Shown here piece by piece: positions 1 to 6,660 of a stretch of DNA of 22,910 bases. This DNA comes from Gp6-AA40 sp050742535. GTDB taxonomy: Bacteria > Acidobacteriota > Vicinamibacteria > Vicinamibacterales > UBA2999. The notes under the pieces are model-generated. The model searched no databases. It was not told the origin of the DNA and was given only the letters and a program-made list of their open reading frames with translations. Position 1 is the stretch's first letter; each line of letters opens with the position of its first letter. The DNA lies in assembly GCA_050742535.1 (NCBI GenBank), contig JBOGIQ010000056.1, forward strand, positions 1 to 22,910. The letters run 5' to 3'. The position numbers and the translations under genes are program-made.

Positions 1-191
1 ACGTAGACCTCGCGCAGCGCGCGCATGTGCTGCTTGAGCTGGCGCAGATGTGCGCGGCCGCTGCCGCGACGCTCGGGCGCAATCGTCAACAGCGCGGCAA
101 GCCGGCGGGCGTGTTCTTCCAGCAGCTCAATGCTGAGCAGCTCTTCGTTGCTGCCCAGTCCGCGTGGTGTGGAGAACGCAACCCGCCCCAT
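1..191 (-). CDS. N-terminus of a probable cyclic beta-1,2-glucan synthetase / GH94-GT84-like protein (partial)
   Basis: This reverse-strand gene starts at an ATG at 191 and runs off the left edge after 63 codons. The visible residues begin MGRVAFSTPRGLG and continue with SNEELLSIELLEEHARRLAA and then HLRQLKQHMRALREVYV. This helical, Leu/Glu/Arg-rich opening, with a phrase like 'EELLSIE.LEE.A..LAA', resembles the start of the very large cyclic beta-1,2-glucan synthetase family (NdvB/ChvB-like, glycosyltransferase 84 plus glycoside hydrolase 94), which makes or processes osmoregulated glucans at the inner membrane. The start is supported by AGGAA about ten bases upstream; an ATG eight bases further upstream is out of frame. 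Only about 2% of a typical family member is visible, so the family call rests on similarity of the N-terminal helical segment and is tentative. Confidence 0.5.
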   Translation of the reverse strand, partial: MGRVAFSTPRGLGSNEELLSIELLEEHARRLAALLTIAPERRGSGRAHLRQLKQHMRALREVY

Positions 192-270
192 CGGTTCATT
201 ATTCCTCGCGCGCGCACTGCAACGTTCGCGATGATTGCTACGCTCGAGCTTGATCGTCGACCCGACGCTG

Positions 271-297
271 GAAGGCCGACGTAAACGTCGGCCTTTC
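271..297. repeat. Palindromic repeat element, copy 1 (perfect 11-bp arms)
   Basis: AAGGCCGACGT at 272-282 and ACGTCGGCCTT at 285-295 form a perfect inverted repeat around a two-base AA spacer, followed by TTTCAGG. The same arms occur at 9505-9526 and, split apart, at 4975-4984 and 5096-5105. It lies between two divergent genes (starts at 191 and 321), so a simple terminator role is unlikely here. A dispersed REP-like element fits better. Confidence 0.7.
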
Positions 298-320
298 AGG
301 GGCATACTTTCAGCGCATCC

Positions 321-632
321 ATGCCTCGCAAGCGCACGCCGCGCACATACTGCATCTACATCATCGAGCTCGCTCGCGCGTGCGTGAAGACGCCGTGCGC
401 GCTGGCGCCGCTCTACGTCGGGCAGACAGCGCACACGGCGGAAGAGCGCTTCGCACAGCACAAGGCCGGAGGGATGCTCGCGGCAGGGAAGGCGCATCGC
501 TACGGTGTGCGGCTGCGCTACGACCTGATGAAAGGCATCGGCCCGTTCACGTCGCGGTCAGACGCGGAGCAGGCAGAGAAGGCGGTGGCTGCCGCGCTGA
601 AGCGCCGCGGTCACCGCGTGTTCTGGGGATGA
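321..632 (+). CDS. GIY-YIG-like nuclease family protein
   Basis: This 103-residue protein has the two short beta motifs of the GIY-YIG fold: CIYIIEL near residues 11-17 (the GIY position) and LYVGQT near 31-36 (the YIG position). An Arg in EERFAQH (residue 43) sits where the catalytic Arg lies, and acidic residues in DAEQAEKAV (81-89) are candidates for the metal-binding Glu. GIY-YIG proteins cut DNA in homing, repair and restriction; stand-alone copies this short often have no assigned role. The length suits a single domain. There is no clear Shine-Dalgarno site, but CATACT (303-308) lies 12 bases before the ATG and may be a -10 box. The gene converges on the Uma2 gene across a hairpin. Activity is inferred from motifs only. 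Confidence 0.72.
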   Translation: MPRKRTPRTYCIYIIELARACVKTPCALAPLYVGQTAHTAEERFAQHKAGGMLAAGKAHRYGVRLRYDLMKGIGPFTSRSDAEQAEKAVAAALKRRGHRVFWG

Positions 633-640
633 AGAGCTAC

Positions 641-685
641 GTAGGGCACCCCTTTAGGGGTGCCTCAATTAGGGGTGCCTCAATC
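641..685. terminator. Hairpin with a 15-bp tandem duplication between convergent genes
   Basis: GGCACCCCT (645-653) pairs with AGGGGTGCC (656-664) over a two-base loop, giving a nine-bp GC-rich stem. The segment AGGGGTGCCTCAATT (656-670) is then repeated directly as AGGGGTGCCTCAATC (671-685). The duplicated arm could pair with the same left arm, so two alternative hairpins are possible. The position between the 3' ends of the GIY-YIG gene (+) and the Uma2 gene (-) fits a bidirectional terminator. There is no classic U tract. Confidence 0.55.
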
Positions 686-1274
686 AAACGGGCGTTCGAA
701 AGACCTCAGCCAGCGGGAGTGTGAAGCCGTCGATCACGGTGTTGGCGAGTGTGTCGCCGGATTCCCGCGTCAACTCGATCGGCCGGCCATAGTTGTCCCC
801 GTCTCGCCGATAGACCCGGACAGCCTCCAGCTCCGGATCGACCACCCAGTACTCGCGAACGCCGGTCCGCTCGTACAGACGGCGCTTGATCGTCTCGTCG
901 CGCTTCCGTGTGCCCGGAGATCCGACCTCGATGGCGAGGTCCGGGACACCCCGCACGTGCAGCTTCGTCAGAATCTCGTCCCGGCGCGATGCCGCGATGT
1001 ACAGGAGATCGGGCTCGACCACGTCGTGCTCGCCGAAGACGACGTCGAACGGCGCCAGGAACACTTCACCGGCCGGATGCGCCTCGAGGAATTGCCGCAT
1101 CCTGAAATAGATATTTCCCACGATGCGCTGGTGAACACTGGCGGGTGAAGGCGTCACGTAGTGCTCCCCGTCGATCAACTCGTGCCGCTGCCCGTCGTCG
1201 GGGAACAGCAGGAAGTCGTCGTAGGTGAGCTTCACGCCCGGAGCCGCCGGCTTCATCTCCTCGCCCCTCGGCAT
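684..1274 (-). CDS. Uma2 family endonuclease-like protein
   Basis: This 196-residue protein matches the Uma2 (DUF820) family, a restriction-endonuclease-like fold common in high-copy families of cyanobacteria, Acidobacteriota and Chloroflexi. Visible landmarks are LTYDDFLLFPDDGQRHELID near the N-terminus, VVEPDLLYI near residues 86-94 (the conserved PD), DLAIEVGSPGTRKRD (the conserved E..S) and YERTGVREYWVVDPE, typical of the family's C-terminal half. The catalytic pattern D...E looks intact. Family members are presumed nucleases, but their physiological role is largely unknown. Two starts are possible: ATG at 1274, six bases after a TACAAT hexamer (a leaderless arrangement), or ATG at 1256, preceded by GAGGGG/GAGGAG. 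I give the longer form. The stop lies inside the duplicated 15-bp repeat region. Confidence 0.88.
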   Translation of the reverse strand: MPRGEEMKPAAPGVKLTYDDFLLFPDDGQRHELIDGEHYVTPSPASVHQRIVGNIYFRMRQFLEAHPAGEVFLAPFDVVFGEHDVVEPDLLYIAASRRDEILTKLHVRGVPDLAIEVGSPGTRKRDETIKRRLYERTGVREYWVVDPELEAVRVYRRDGDNYGRPIELTRESGDTLANTVIDGFTLPLAEVFRTPV

Positions 1275-1545
1275 GCGCTCATTGTAGCCCCCGATATCGC
1301 AACGGACGTGCCGTGATGTCAGAGGCCAGAATCGGGGTGATATGAGGAGCCCACGCCAAAAGTACGAAGAGCATTCAGGTGGTGCGCGTGCAGATTCTGA
1401 CCGTGCCTCGACGAGTCAACGGAGTCCCTTGGAGCGTGCAGAACTGTTAACCGGCGCGCGGGGCTGTAACGCCCCGATCCACCCCGGCCGATAGCTGTGA
1501 CGGACACCTTAATTGATCCTCGTCAAGGGTCACCAGTGAGGAGCG
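1275..1545. other. Intergenic region upstream of the cyclic-di-GMP gene
   Basis: About 270 bases separate the divergent Uma2 and GGDEF-EAL genes. The only clear structure is a small hairpin, CGGGGC (1459-1464) pairing with GCCCCG (1471-1476) around TGTAAC, some 70 bases before the GTG start. I looked for a cyclic-di-GMP (GEMM) riboswitch signature and did not see one. Reading frames on both strands look non-coding. Confidence 0.4.
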
Positions 1546-3783
1546 GTGAGAAAGACACGCCGCGTCGGAATTCAGCCTCAACTCGCGGACCGTGGCCCGT
1601 CGCTCGAGGTGCGTCGCCAGAAGCGGGCGGGGCAGAGCGAGCTGGAATTGCTCCGCCTCGAGCGCGACATCACCCGAATCCTCCTTGACGGCGGCGAGAC
1701 CGAAGCCACCCTCATCGCCGCGCTCCACCGCGTCTGCGACGCTCGGGACTGGGCCGCCGCGCAGTACTGGCGCCTCGATCCCGTCACCGGCGTTCTGCGC
1801 ATCCATGCCGGATGGAGCGCCGACCAGGAACGTCTGCGAACGGTCACGCAGCGCGCGACTCCGACGGGACCGGGTGAGGGAATCGCCGGTGAAGTCCTTC
1901 GCACCGGTGCGCCGCTGTGGGTTCACGACAGTGCGCTGTTCGCGCCCGTTGTCGGCCACGGCTGCGCGATTGGCGTGATCGAGTTCCTCGCCGAACGCAT
2001 GCCGGAGCCCGATGCCCAGCTGCTCGGGTTCATCCGCGCGCTCGGCGCCCAGATCGGCGGCTTCTACGCGCGCGCCCTGACGCTCGATCGCCTGCGCGAA
2101 AGCGAACAGAGATACGCGAACATGGTCGAGCTCGCGGCCATCGGTATCAGCCACGTGGATCTCGACGGCCGCTTCGTCCACGTCAACCGTCGTCTCTGCG
2201 ACATGCTCGGCTACACGCGCGACGAGCTGCTCCAGTTGAGCGTCCGCCAGGTCTCGCATCCCGAAGACATCCTCGCCACCGAAAAGAACATGCAGCGCCT
2301 GAGCAGGGGCGACATCGATTCGTTCACGGCCGAGAAGCGCTATCTGCGCAAGAACGGCACGCCGATCTGGGTGCACCTGACGGTGGCCTCCAGACGCGGC
2401 GGTGACGGTCGCCGGCTTCACGACATCTCGATCATCGAAGACATTACGGAGCGTAAAGAGGCGCAGTCACGCGTCCAGTACCTCGCCACCCACGACGAGA
2501 TGACCGGACTGGCGAACAGGACCCTGTTCAACGAGCTGATCGAACACGCCGTGGCGCGCGAGCGCCGGGAAAACGGGCGGTTCGCCGTCCTCTACATCGA
2601 TCTCGATCGCTTCAAGATCATCAACGATACGCTGGGACACGAAGCCGGCGACCAGCTGCTGAAAACCATGGCGTCGCGCCTGAAGGCGAACGTACGCGGC
2701 AGCGACGTCCTGGCGCGGCTGGGCGGCGACGAATTCGTGCTGATGGCCACGCAGGTCCCCGATCGGCCGACGGCGGCGTTGATCGCGCGGAAGCTCCTGC
2801 TGCTGGCGCTCCAGCCCGTGGAGATCGCGGGACAGCAGTGCCGGGTGACGGCGAGCATCGGCATCGCCATGTTTCCGGACGATGCCACCGATGCCACCGC
2901 GCTGATGAAGGCCGCGGACATGGCGATGTACCGTGCCAAGGAGGAGGGGAAGAACGGCCACCAGTTCTACTCCGCCGACATCGGCGCCGTGACCGAGAAG
3001 CGGCTGCGGATTGAAACCGCCCTGCGCAACGCGATGCTCAACGACGAGCTGTCGCTGCATTACCAGGCCAAAGTGGACATGCGCGGCGGCGAGATTCGCG
3101 GCGTCGAGGCGCTGCTGCGCTGGTCGCATCCTGAGTTCGGTGCGCTCTCGCCGGCGCAGTTCATCCCCGTTGCCGAGGAAAGCGGCCTCATCGTCCCGAT
3201 TGGTCACTGGGTGATCACCACCGCGTGCACGCAGGCTGTCGCCTGGATCCGGCAGGGGCTGCCGCCGCTCCGCATGGCGGTGAACCTGTCGCCGCTGCAG
3301 TTTCAGGAACCGAACCTCGTGGAGACGCTTGCGCGCGTACTTCAGGAAACCGGCATGCCCCCCGAGCTGCTCGAGCTGGAGATCACCGAGGGCGTGATGC
3401 TGCAGGACATGGAGGAGGCGGCGGCGAAGCTGACGGCGATCCGCGACCTCGGCGTACGGCTCGCCATCGACGATTTCGGCACCGGGTATTCATCGCTCTC
3501 GCAACTCAAGCGCTTTCCGATCGACACCGTGAAGATCGACCGCTCGTTCATCCGCGGTATCCCGACGGACAAGGACGATATGGCGATCACCGAGGCGATC
3601 CTGATGCTCGGCAGAACGCTCGGCGTGACCATCGTTGCCGAAGGTGTCGAGACCGGCGAGCAGGAGGCGTTTCTCATGCGGCACTCCTGCCACGAAATGC
3701 AGGGGTTCTATTTCAGCCGGCCGGTTCCGCCCGAGGAGTTCGCGGCGTTCTACCGCTCGCACTCGGTGGCCCAACCTACCTGA
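1546..3783 (+). CDS. GAF-PAS-GGDEF-EAL cyclic-di-GMP signalling protein
   Basis: This 745-residue cytoplasmic sensor combines a GAF domain (about 31-176), a PAS domain (about 187-310, ending in the usual DITERKEAQ), a diguanylate cyclase domain and a C-terminal phosphodiesterase domain. The cyclase motif RLGGDEF is intact at 391-397, with an RxxD inhibitory site (RGSD, 384-387) five residues before it. The phosphodiesterase has EAL (521-523), NLS (580-582), ELEITEG (610-616), IDDFGTGYSS (641-650), KIDRSFI (663-669) and VAEGVE (697-702), so all main metal- and substrate-binding motifs are present. Both making and breaking cyclic-di-GMP are therefore plausible; which dominates cannot be read from sequence. 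No membrane segment is visible. The start is a GTG with AGGAG very close upstream. The gene appears monocistronic. Confidence 0.95.
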   Translation: MRKTRRVGIQPQLADRGPSLEVRRQKRAGQSELELLRLERDITRILLDGGETEATLIAALHRVCDARDWAAAQYWRLDPVTGVLRIHAGWSADQERLRTVTQRATPTGPGEGIAGEVLRTGAPLWVHDSALFAPVVGHGCAIGVIEFLAERMPEPDAQLLGFIRALGAQIGGFYARALTLDRLRESEQRYANMVELAAIGISHVDLDGRFVHVNRRLCDMLGYTRDELLQLSVRQVSHPEDILATEKNMQRLSRGDIDSFTAEKRYLRKNGTPIWVHLTVASRRGGDGRRLHDISIIEDITERKEAQSRVQYLATHDEMTGLANRTLFNELIEHAVARERRENGRFAVLYIDLDRFKIINDTLGHEAGDQLLKTMASRLKANVRGSDVLARLGGDEFVLMATQVPDRPTAALIARKLLLLALQPVEIAGQQCRVTASIGIAMFPDDATDATALMKAADMAMYRAKEEGKNGHQFYSADIGAVTEKRLRIETALRNAMLNDELSLHYQAKVDMRGGEIRGVEALLRWSHPEFGALSPAQFIPVAEESGLIVPIGHWVITTACTQAVAWIRQGLPPLRMAVNLSPLQFQEPNLVETLARVLQETGMPPELLELEITEGVMLQDMEEAAAKLTAIRDLGVRLAIDDFGTGYSSLSQLKRFPIDTVKIDRSFIRGIPTDKDDMAITEAILMLGRTLGVTIVAEGVETGEQEAFLMRHSCHEMQGFYFSRPVPPEEFAAFYRSHSVAQPT

Positions 3784-3795
3784 GCGCTGCACCTG

Positions 3796-3890
3796 TCGCA
3801 CCGACGACGTGCCGCCTCGCACCGACCAGCGTCCACCTCGCACCGACCAGGTGCCGTCTCGCACCGACCCAGATCCATATCGCACCTTTC
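3796..3890. repeat. 21-bp tandem direct repeat (about 4.5 units)
   Basis: The phrase TCGCACCGAC recurs at exact 21-base steps starting at 3796, 3817, 3838 and 3859, with a partial fifth unit at 3880 (TCGCACC). The ten- to eleven-base core is nearly constant; the remaining half of each unit varies (ACGTGCCGCC, CAGCGTCCACC, CAGGTGCCGTC, CCAGATCCATA). It starts 13 bases after the stop codon of the GGDEF-EAL gene and ends about 125 bases before the next gene. Twenty-one bases is two helical turns, so the cores would face the same side of the DNA. That suits an iterated protein-binding site, although a simple mini-satellite is equally possible. Confidence 0.8.
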
Positions 3891-4012
3891 ATGGCCGAGT
3901 TACCGCACCCGTAAATGCCCGCAAAACGCGAACGGGACGAACGCGGTGTGCGCCCGCATTCGAGCAAAATCACTCGTGCGCCGTTAGCACCCGGTTTGCA
4001 CGGGCTCGCGAC

Positions 4013-4405
4013 ATGCCAAACAGTCGCACGGACGAACGGGAGCTCTCGCGCCGCGAGTTCTCCCTCGAGGCTCTCTCGGTTCTGTTCGCAGGCGTGGCCA
4101 TCACCGTCACGGCCTGTGACGATGACGGCGGCGGCTCGGTTATCGTCGGACCAGGCGGAAGTGGATCCGAAACTGGCGCCATATCCGCGAATCACGGCCA
4201 CGAGGCGATCGTGTCCAGCGGGGAGCTCACCGCAGGAAATGCCATTACGCGTGACATCCGTGGCAGCGCCGACCACCCGCACATCGTCAGCCTCAGCGCG
4301 ACGGAAATCGTGCAGATTCGCGATGGTCAGCGTGTGACGACGACGTCAACGACGGACGCGTCGGCGGCCTTCGGAACGCACTCACACGTCGTCACGTTCA
4401 ACTAG
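4013..4405 (+). CDS. Small Tat-type lipoprotein with three His-x-His pairs
   Basis: This 130-residue exported protein carries a twin-arginine motif, SRREFSL (residues 12-18), a hydrophobic stretch ALSVLFAGVAITV and a lipobox ending at Cys35 (VTAC), so it should be a Tat-exported lipoprotein. After an Asp/Gly/Ser linker, the mature part is about 80 residues of probable beta structure. It has three His-x-His pairs: HGH (61-63), HPH (88-90) and HSH (123-125). Such pairs often bind copper or zinc, and Tat export is common for metalloproteins, so a periplasmic metal-binding role is a reasonable inference. I do not recognise a named family. The start is the ATG just before the Tat motif; the same frame is open far upstream through the 21-bp repeat, but that part has no coding character. 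Confidence 0.75.
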   Translation: MPNSRTDERELSRREFSLEALSVLFAGVAITVTACDDDGGGSVIVGPGGSGSETGAISANHGHEAIVSSGELTAGNAITRDIRGSADHPHIVSLSATEIVQIRDGQRVTTTSTTDASAAFGTHSHVVTFN

Positions 4406-4420
4406 CGGCGGATTCCGTGG

Positions 4421-4465
4421 CGCGAACCCTTCGGGTTCGCGAAGCGAGCCTGCAAGGCTCGCTTC
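4421..4465. terminator. Two adjacent strong hairpins between convergent genes
   Basis: CGCGAACCC (4421-4429) pairs with GGGTTCGCG (4433-4441), loop TTC. Immediately after, GAAGCGAGCCT (4441-4451) pairs with AGGCTCGCTTC (4455-4465), loop GCA. The two perfect stems sit between the stop of the His-rich lipoprotein (4405) and the stop of the NTF2-like lipoprotein gene (4474, reverse strand), which fits bidirectional termination. Confidence 0.7.
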
Positions 4466-4473
4466 ACAAAACC

Positions 4474-4932
4474 TCACCGCCGTCGCGAGGACCAATGGAT
4501 CGACCGGATGCGCCATGCGCCGGCGTCGCGCGACAGCACCGCGAGCTGAGCGCTCGTGAACGCGACCGGCGCGCCGTCGAAGATGCCATCGTACTCCGTG
4601 GTGGCGATGGCCCACGCCGTGTTGTCCTCGATGGTGATCTTCCACTCCCCACGCTTGCCGGTGACCTGCTTCTCGAAGCCGATGTCGTTGGGCAGGTGGT
4701 TCTCCTCGTACTGCTGGCGCGTCTCGAGCCGTCCGCCCTCCACGAAGACCGCGTCTTCGGCAATGTGCGACATCGCCGCCGCCCTGTCGCCGTTCTTCAT
4801 TGCCGCGTAAAACGCCTCGAGGGTGTTGCGGACCTCGGCCTGGGTTTCGGCGGTTGGCTGACCGCACGCCGACAGGCACAACGTTGCCAGGGTAGCCGCC
4901 ATGGCGGTGGACAGAGCGCGTGTGAGTGTCAT
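4474..4932 (-). CDS. NTF2-like (SnoaL/DUF4440-type) lipoprotein
   Basis: This 152-residue protein begins with a lipoprotein signal, MTLTRALSTAMAATLATLCLSAC, with the lipid-modified Cys at 23. The mature part follows the NTF2-like cone fold: an opening helix (VRNTLEAFYAAMKNGDRAAAMSHI), a strand with AEDAVFVEGG, the middle segment WKITIEDNTAWAIATTEYDG, and a closing AWRIRSIHWS. This family covers ketosteroid-isomerase-like enzymes and many ligand-binding proteins of unknown role; no catalytic residue can be assigned here. A TAGATT hexamer (4942-4947, reverse strand) lies nine bases before the ATG, and there is no Shine-Dalgarno site, so the transcript may be almost leaderless. The gene converges on the His-rich lipoprotein gene. 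Confidence 0.85.
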   Translation of the reverse strand: MTLTRALSTAMAATLATLCLSACGQPTAETQAEVRNTLEAFYAAMKNGDRAAAMSHIAEDAVFVEGGRLETRQQYEENHLPNDIGFEKQVTGKRGEWKITIEDNTAWAIATTEYDGIFDGAPVAFTSAQLAVLSRDAGAWRIRSIHWSSRRR

Positions 4933-4969
4933 GGGCGTATCAATCTACACCGTCCGGCGCCCTGAAAGG

Positions 4970-5110
4970 CTGAAAGGCCGACGTACCCGCCTTCGCTACG
5001 CTCCGGCGAGGTCCACCGCGTCGGTCCGTGTCCGCGGACCGACGAGCAGCGCTGCTTGGTCGTCGGTCGCGTTGCGACCCGAGGCGGAGGTGGAAACGTC
5101 GGCCTCTACC
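4970..5110. repeat. Palindromic repeat element, copy 3, split by a structured ~110-bp insert
   Basis: The left half CTGAAAGGCCGACGT (4970-4984) and the right half ACGTCGGCCTCTACC (5096-5110) together equal the reverse complement of the intact element at 9505-9526 and its flanks, but 111 bases lie between the arms. The insert is itself folded: CGTCGGTCCG (5019-5028) pairs with CGGACCGACG (5035-5044), and AGCAGC/GCTGCT (5045-5056) is a perfect palindrome. The insert ends are loosely inverted (CCGCCTTCG on the left, CGAGGCGG on the right). No protein is encoded. It could be a nested miniature element or a structured RNA. It lies between two divergent starts (4932 and 5135). Confidence 0.65.
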
Positions 5111-5134
5111 GTCCCTGGCGGGTACACTTGCGCC

Positions 5135-5521
5135 GTGAAGAAGTTCGACAACGAGTGGATTTTCGAGCCATTTGAGGATCACCCCACCTTCTTCACCAAG
5201 CGGATGTTCGGCGGCCTGGCCGCCTACCTGTTCGGGCGGCTGATGCTGATTCTCGTCGAACCGACGAAAACCGGCCGCTGGCGCTGGCACGGCGTCCTGA
5301 TTGGCACCGACCATGAGCGCCAGCCGGCGATCGTCAAGGAGTTCCCCGCCGTCGGACCGCACGACGTGCTGAGGAAGTGGCTGTACATCGACTCCCGGCA
5401 CGACGATTTCGAATCGACAATGGAACGCGTGGCGAAGGCCGTGGCTCGTGGCGATCCGCGGTTCGGGGTCCTGCCGGCGGCTGGAAAACGGAAGGCCCGG
5501 CCGCGAAGATCTGCGCGGTGA
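5135..5521 (+). CDS. TfoX/Sxy-like conserved protein
   Basis: This 128-residue protein has the opening typical of TfoX N-terminal-domain proteins, with a compact KRMFGGLAAYLFGRLML stretch near residues 22-38, followed by a conserved stretch (WHGVLIGTDHERQPAIVKEF, then HDVLRKWLYIDSRHDDFE) and a basic tail (GKRKARPRRSAR). TfoX-type domains are known from competence regulation, but most stand-alone relatives have no established function, and the link to competence is not implied here. The start is a GTG; TACACT (5123-5128) sits only six bases before it and there is no ribosome-binding site, which suggests a leaderless message. Its stop is two bases from the stop of the opposing peptidoglycan-binding gene. 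Confidence 0.7.
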   Translation: MKKFDNEWIFEPFEDHPTFFTKRMFGGLAAYLFGRLMLILVEPTKTGRWRWHGVLIGTDHERQPAIVKEFPAVGPHDVLRKWLYIDSRHDDFESTMERVAKAVARGDPRFGVLPAAGKRKARPRRSAR

Positions 5522-5523
5522 TA

Positions 5524-6573
5524 TCAACCGGTTCCGCCAGCGAGGTGCTTCAGGATACGGACCTGATAGTGATACGAGTTGATGCCGCCGCCGTTGTACC
5601 GCCGTGCCGCGTACGGCCAGTCGCATTCGAACCCGGCGCGCCGTGGCACGTCGGTATAGAACGCCCGGCTCGTCCGCATGTCGTAGAACGATGTGGAGTG
5701 AAACAGCACCGTCGATCCGGCATGCACCGCCGTTTCGTTCTCGACGATGCTGACGGTTCCGGCGTTGCGCAGGCACGTCGCGCAGTCGGTGAAGCGTTCG
5801 GGCGTTCCGGGCGCGAAGCGGCATTCGCGGAGCGGTCCCGCTCCCGCTTCGACAATCCGATCCTGGGCCCGATCGGCGGGACCGTTGACGAAGCGGTTGA
5901 ATTTCTCGCGCAGCTCGCCAATCGCGCGACCGACGTTTTTCTGCACGTCGGTCATGACGTCTGTGACCTCCTCCGGCCGTGGGGGATGATGAAACAGCGT
6001 GAACTGACCGGCACCGTAGCCGCGTGATGTGATGACCTCGCTGTCGGTCGGCACCGCGTCGAGGCCAATCGTGATGAAGGTGTCTTCGTCGCCTGGCTTC
6101 GGTTCGTTGAAGTGTTTGAGGCCGCTTTCCTGCGTCAGGATCGCCAGCAGGAACGGGATCGGCACGGAATCGGACGACATCGCCGCGAGCGCGTCGAGAA
6201 CGCGCTGGTTTTCCTGCCTCGGATTGGCCGCCGCCGGCAGCTTGCCGACGCGCGGATCATCGAGGAGATCCGAGATGCATTCCACCAGGGCCTGATCCGC
6301 CTCCCCGGTGATCGCCGTGACGCGCTGCGCGTTGAGGTCTTTGATCGACACCGCCGCGTTGCCGTCCCTGCCGGTGCCGTTGTTCCGCAGCAGGTCATGC
6401 TGGAGGGCCTTCACGGCGCGCTCGGTGCCGCTCCCGAATCGGCCGTCGATGCCGCGCTTCAGATAGCCCAACTGGCGCAAATCGCGCTGGAGGTCGCGAA
6501 TCTGGCGATCGCTCGCAGGACCGCCCTGACGCCTGAGCACCAGATCCGGTTGGCGATAGGTGAGTGGCGGCAT
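5524..6573 (-). CDS. Peptidoglycan-binding domain plus lysozyme-like protein
   Basis: The 349-residue product starts MPPLTYRQPDLVLRR. Residues about 21-65 (IRDLQRDLRQLGYLKRGIDG, then FGSGTERAVKALQ) are a clear peptidoglycan-binding_1 repeat. A lysozyme/transglycosylase-like region follows: PFLLAILTQESGLKHF places Glu149 where the catalytic acid of soluble lytic transglycosylases sits, and SRGYGAGQFTLF (183-194) resembles the later active-site strand. The C-terminal third has several Cys (RECRF, DCATC, FECDW), which may form disulphides or bind metal. No signal peptide is visible at this start, which is odd for a wall-active enzyme. An in-frame start 36 codons upstream adds only low-complexity, Arg-rich sequence, so I prefer 6573. 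It is divergent from the kinase gene. Confidence 0.75.
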   Translation of the reverse strand: MPPLTYRQPDLVLRRQGGPASDRQIRDLQRDLRQLGYLKRGIDGRFGSGTERAVKALQHDLLRNNGTGRDGNAAVSIKDLNAQRVTAITGEADQALVECISDLLDDPRVGKLPAAANPRQENQRVLDALAAMSSDSVPIPFLLAILTQESGLKHFNEPKPGDEDTFITIGLDAVPTDSEVITSRGYGAGQFTLFHHPPRPEEVTDVMTDVQKNVGRAIGELREKFNRFVNGPADRAQDRIVEAGAGPLRECRFAPGTPERFTDCATCLRNAGTVSIVENETAVHAGSTVLFHSTSFYDMRTSRAFYTDVPRRAGFECDWPYAARRYNGGGINSYHYQVRILKHLAGGTG

Positions 6574-6660
6574 CGTGACCGTGAGATTGAGGGCGCTACT
6601 AATAACACAAAAGGGCCCCGACCGCCCGGACATCCCTCGCCGGCGCCTGACGTGCGGGAA
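6574..6660. promoter_or_regulatory. Divergent intergenic region with an AT-rich core
   Basis: Between the starts at 6573 (-) and 6661 (+) lies an AT-rich patch, TACTAATAACACAAAA (6597-6612), in otherwise GC-rich DNA. TACTAA could be a -10 for the + gene, and the reverse strand reads TTGTGTTATTAGTA, which could serve the - gene. Assignment is by position and composition only. Confidence 0.35.

Noticed and set aside
1380..1545. Cyclic-di-GMP riboswitch before the GGDEF-EAL gene
   Set aside because: Only one small hairpin is present and the conserved GEMM sequence blocks are not seen.
3796..3890. CRISPR-like array
   Set aside because: The period is only 21 bases with a ten-base core and no true spacers; no cas gene is nearby.
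3635..4012. N-terminal extension of the His-rich lipoprotein through the 21-bp repeat
   Set aside because: The frame is open but overlaps the end of the GGDEF-EAL gene and reads as Arg/Ser/Pro-rich text; the Tat signal starts at 4013.
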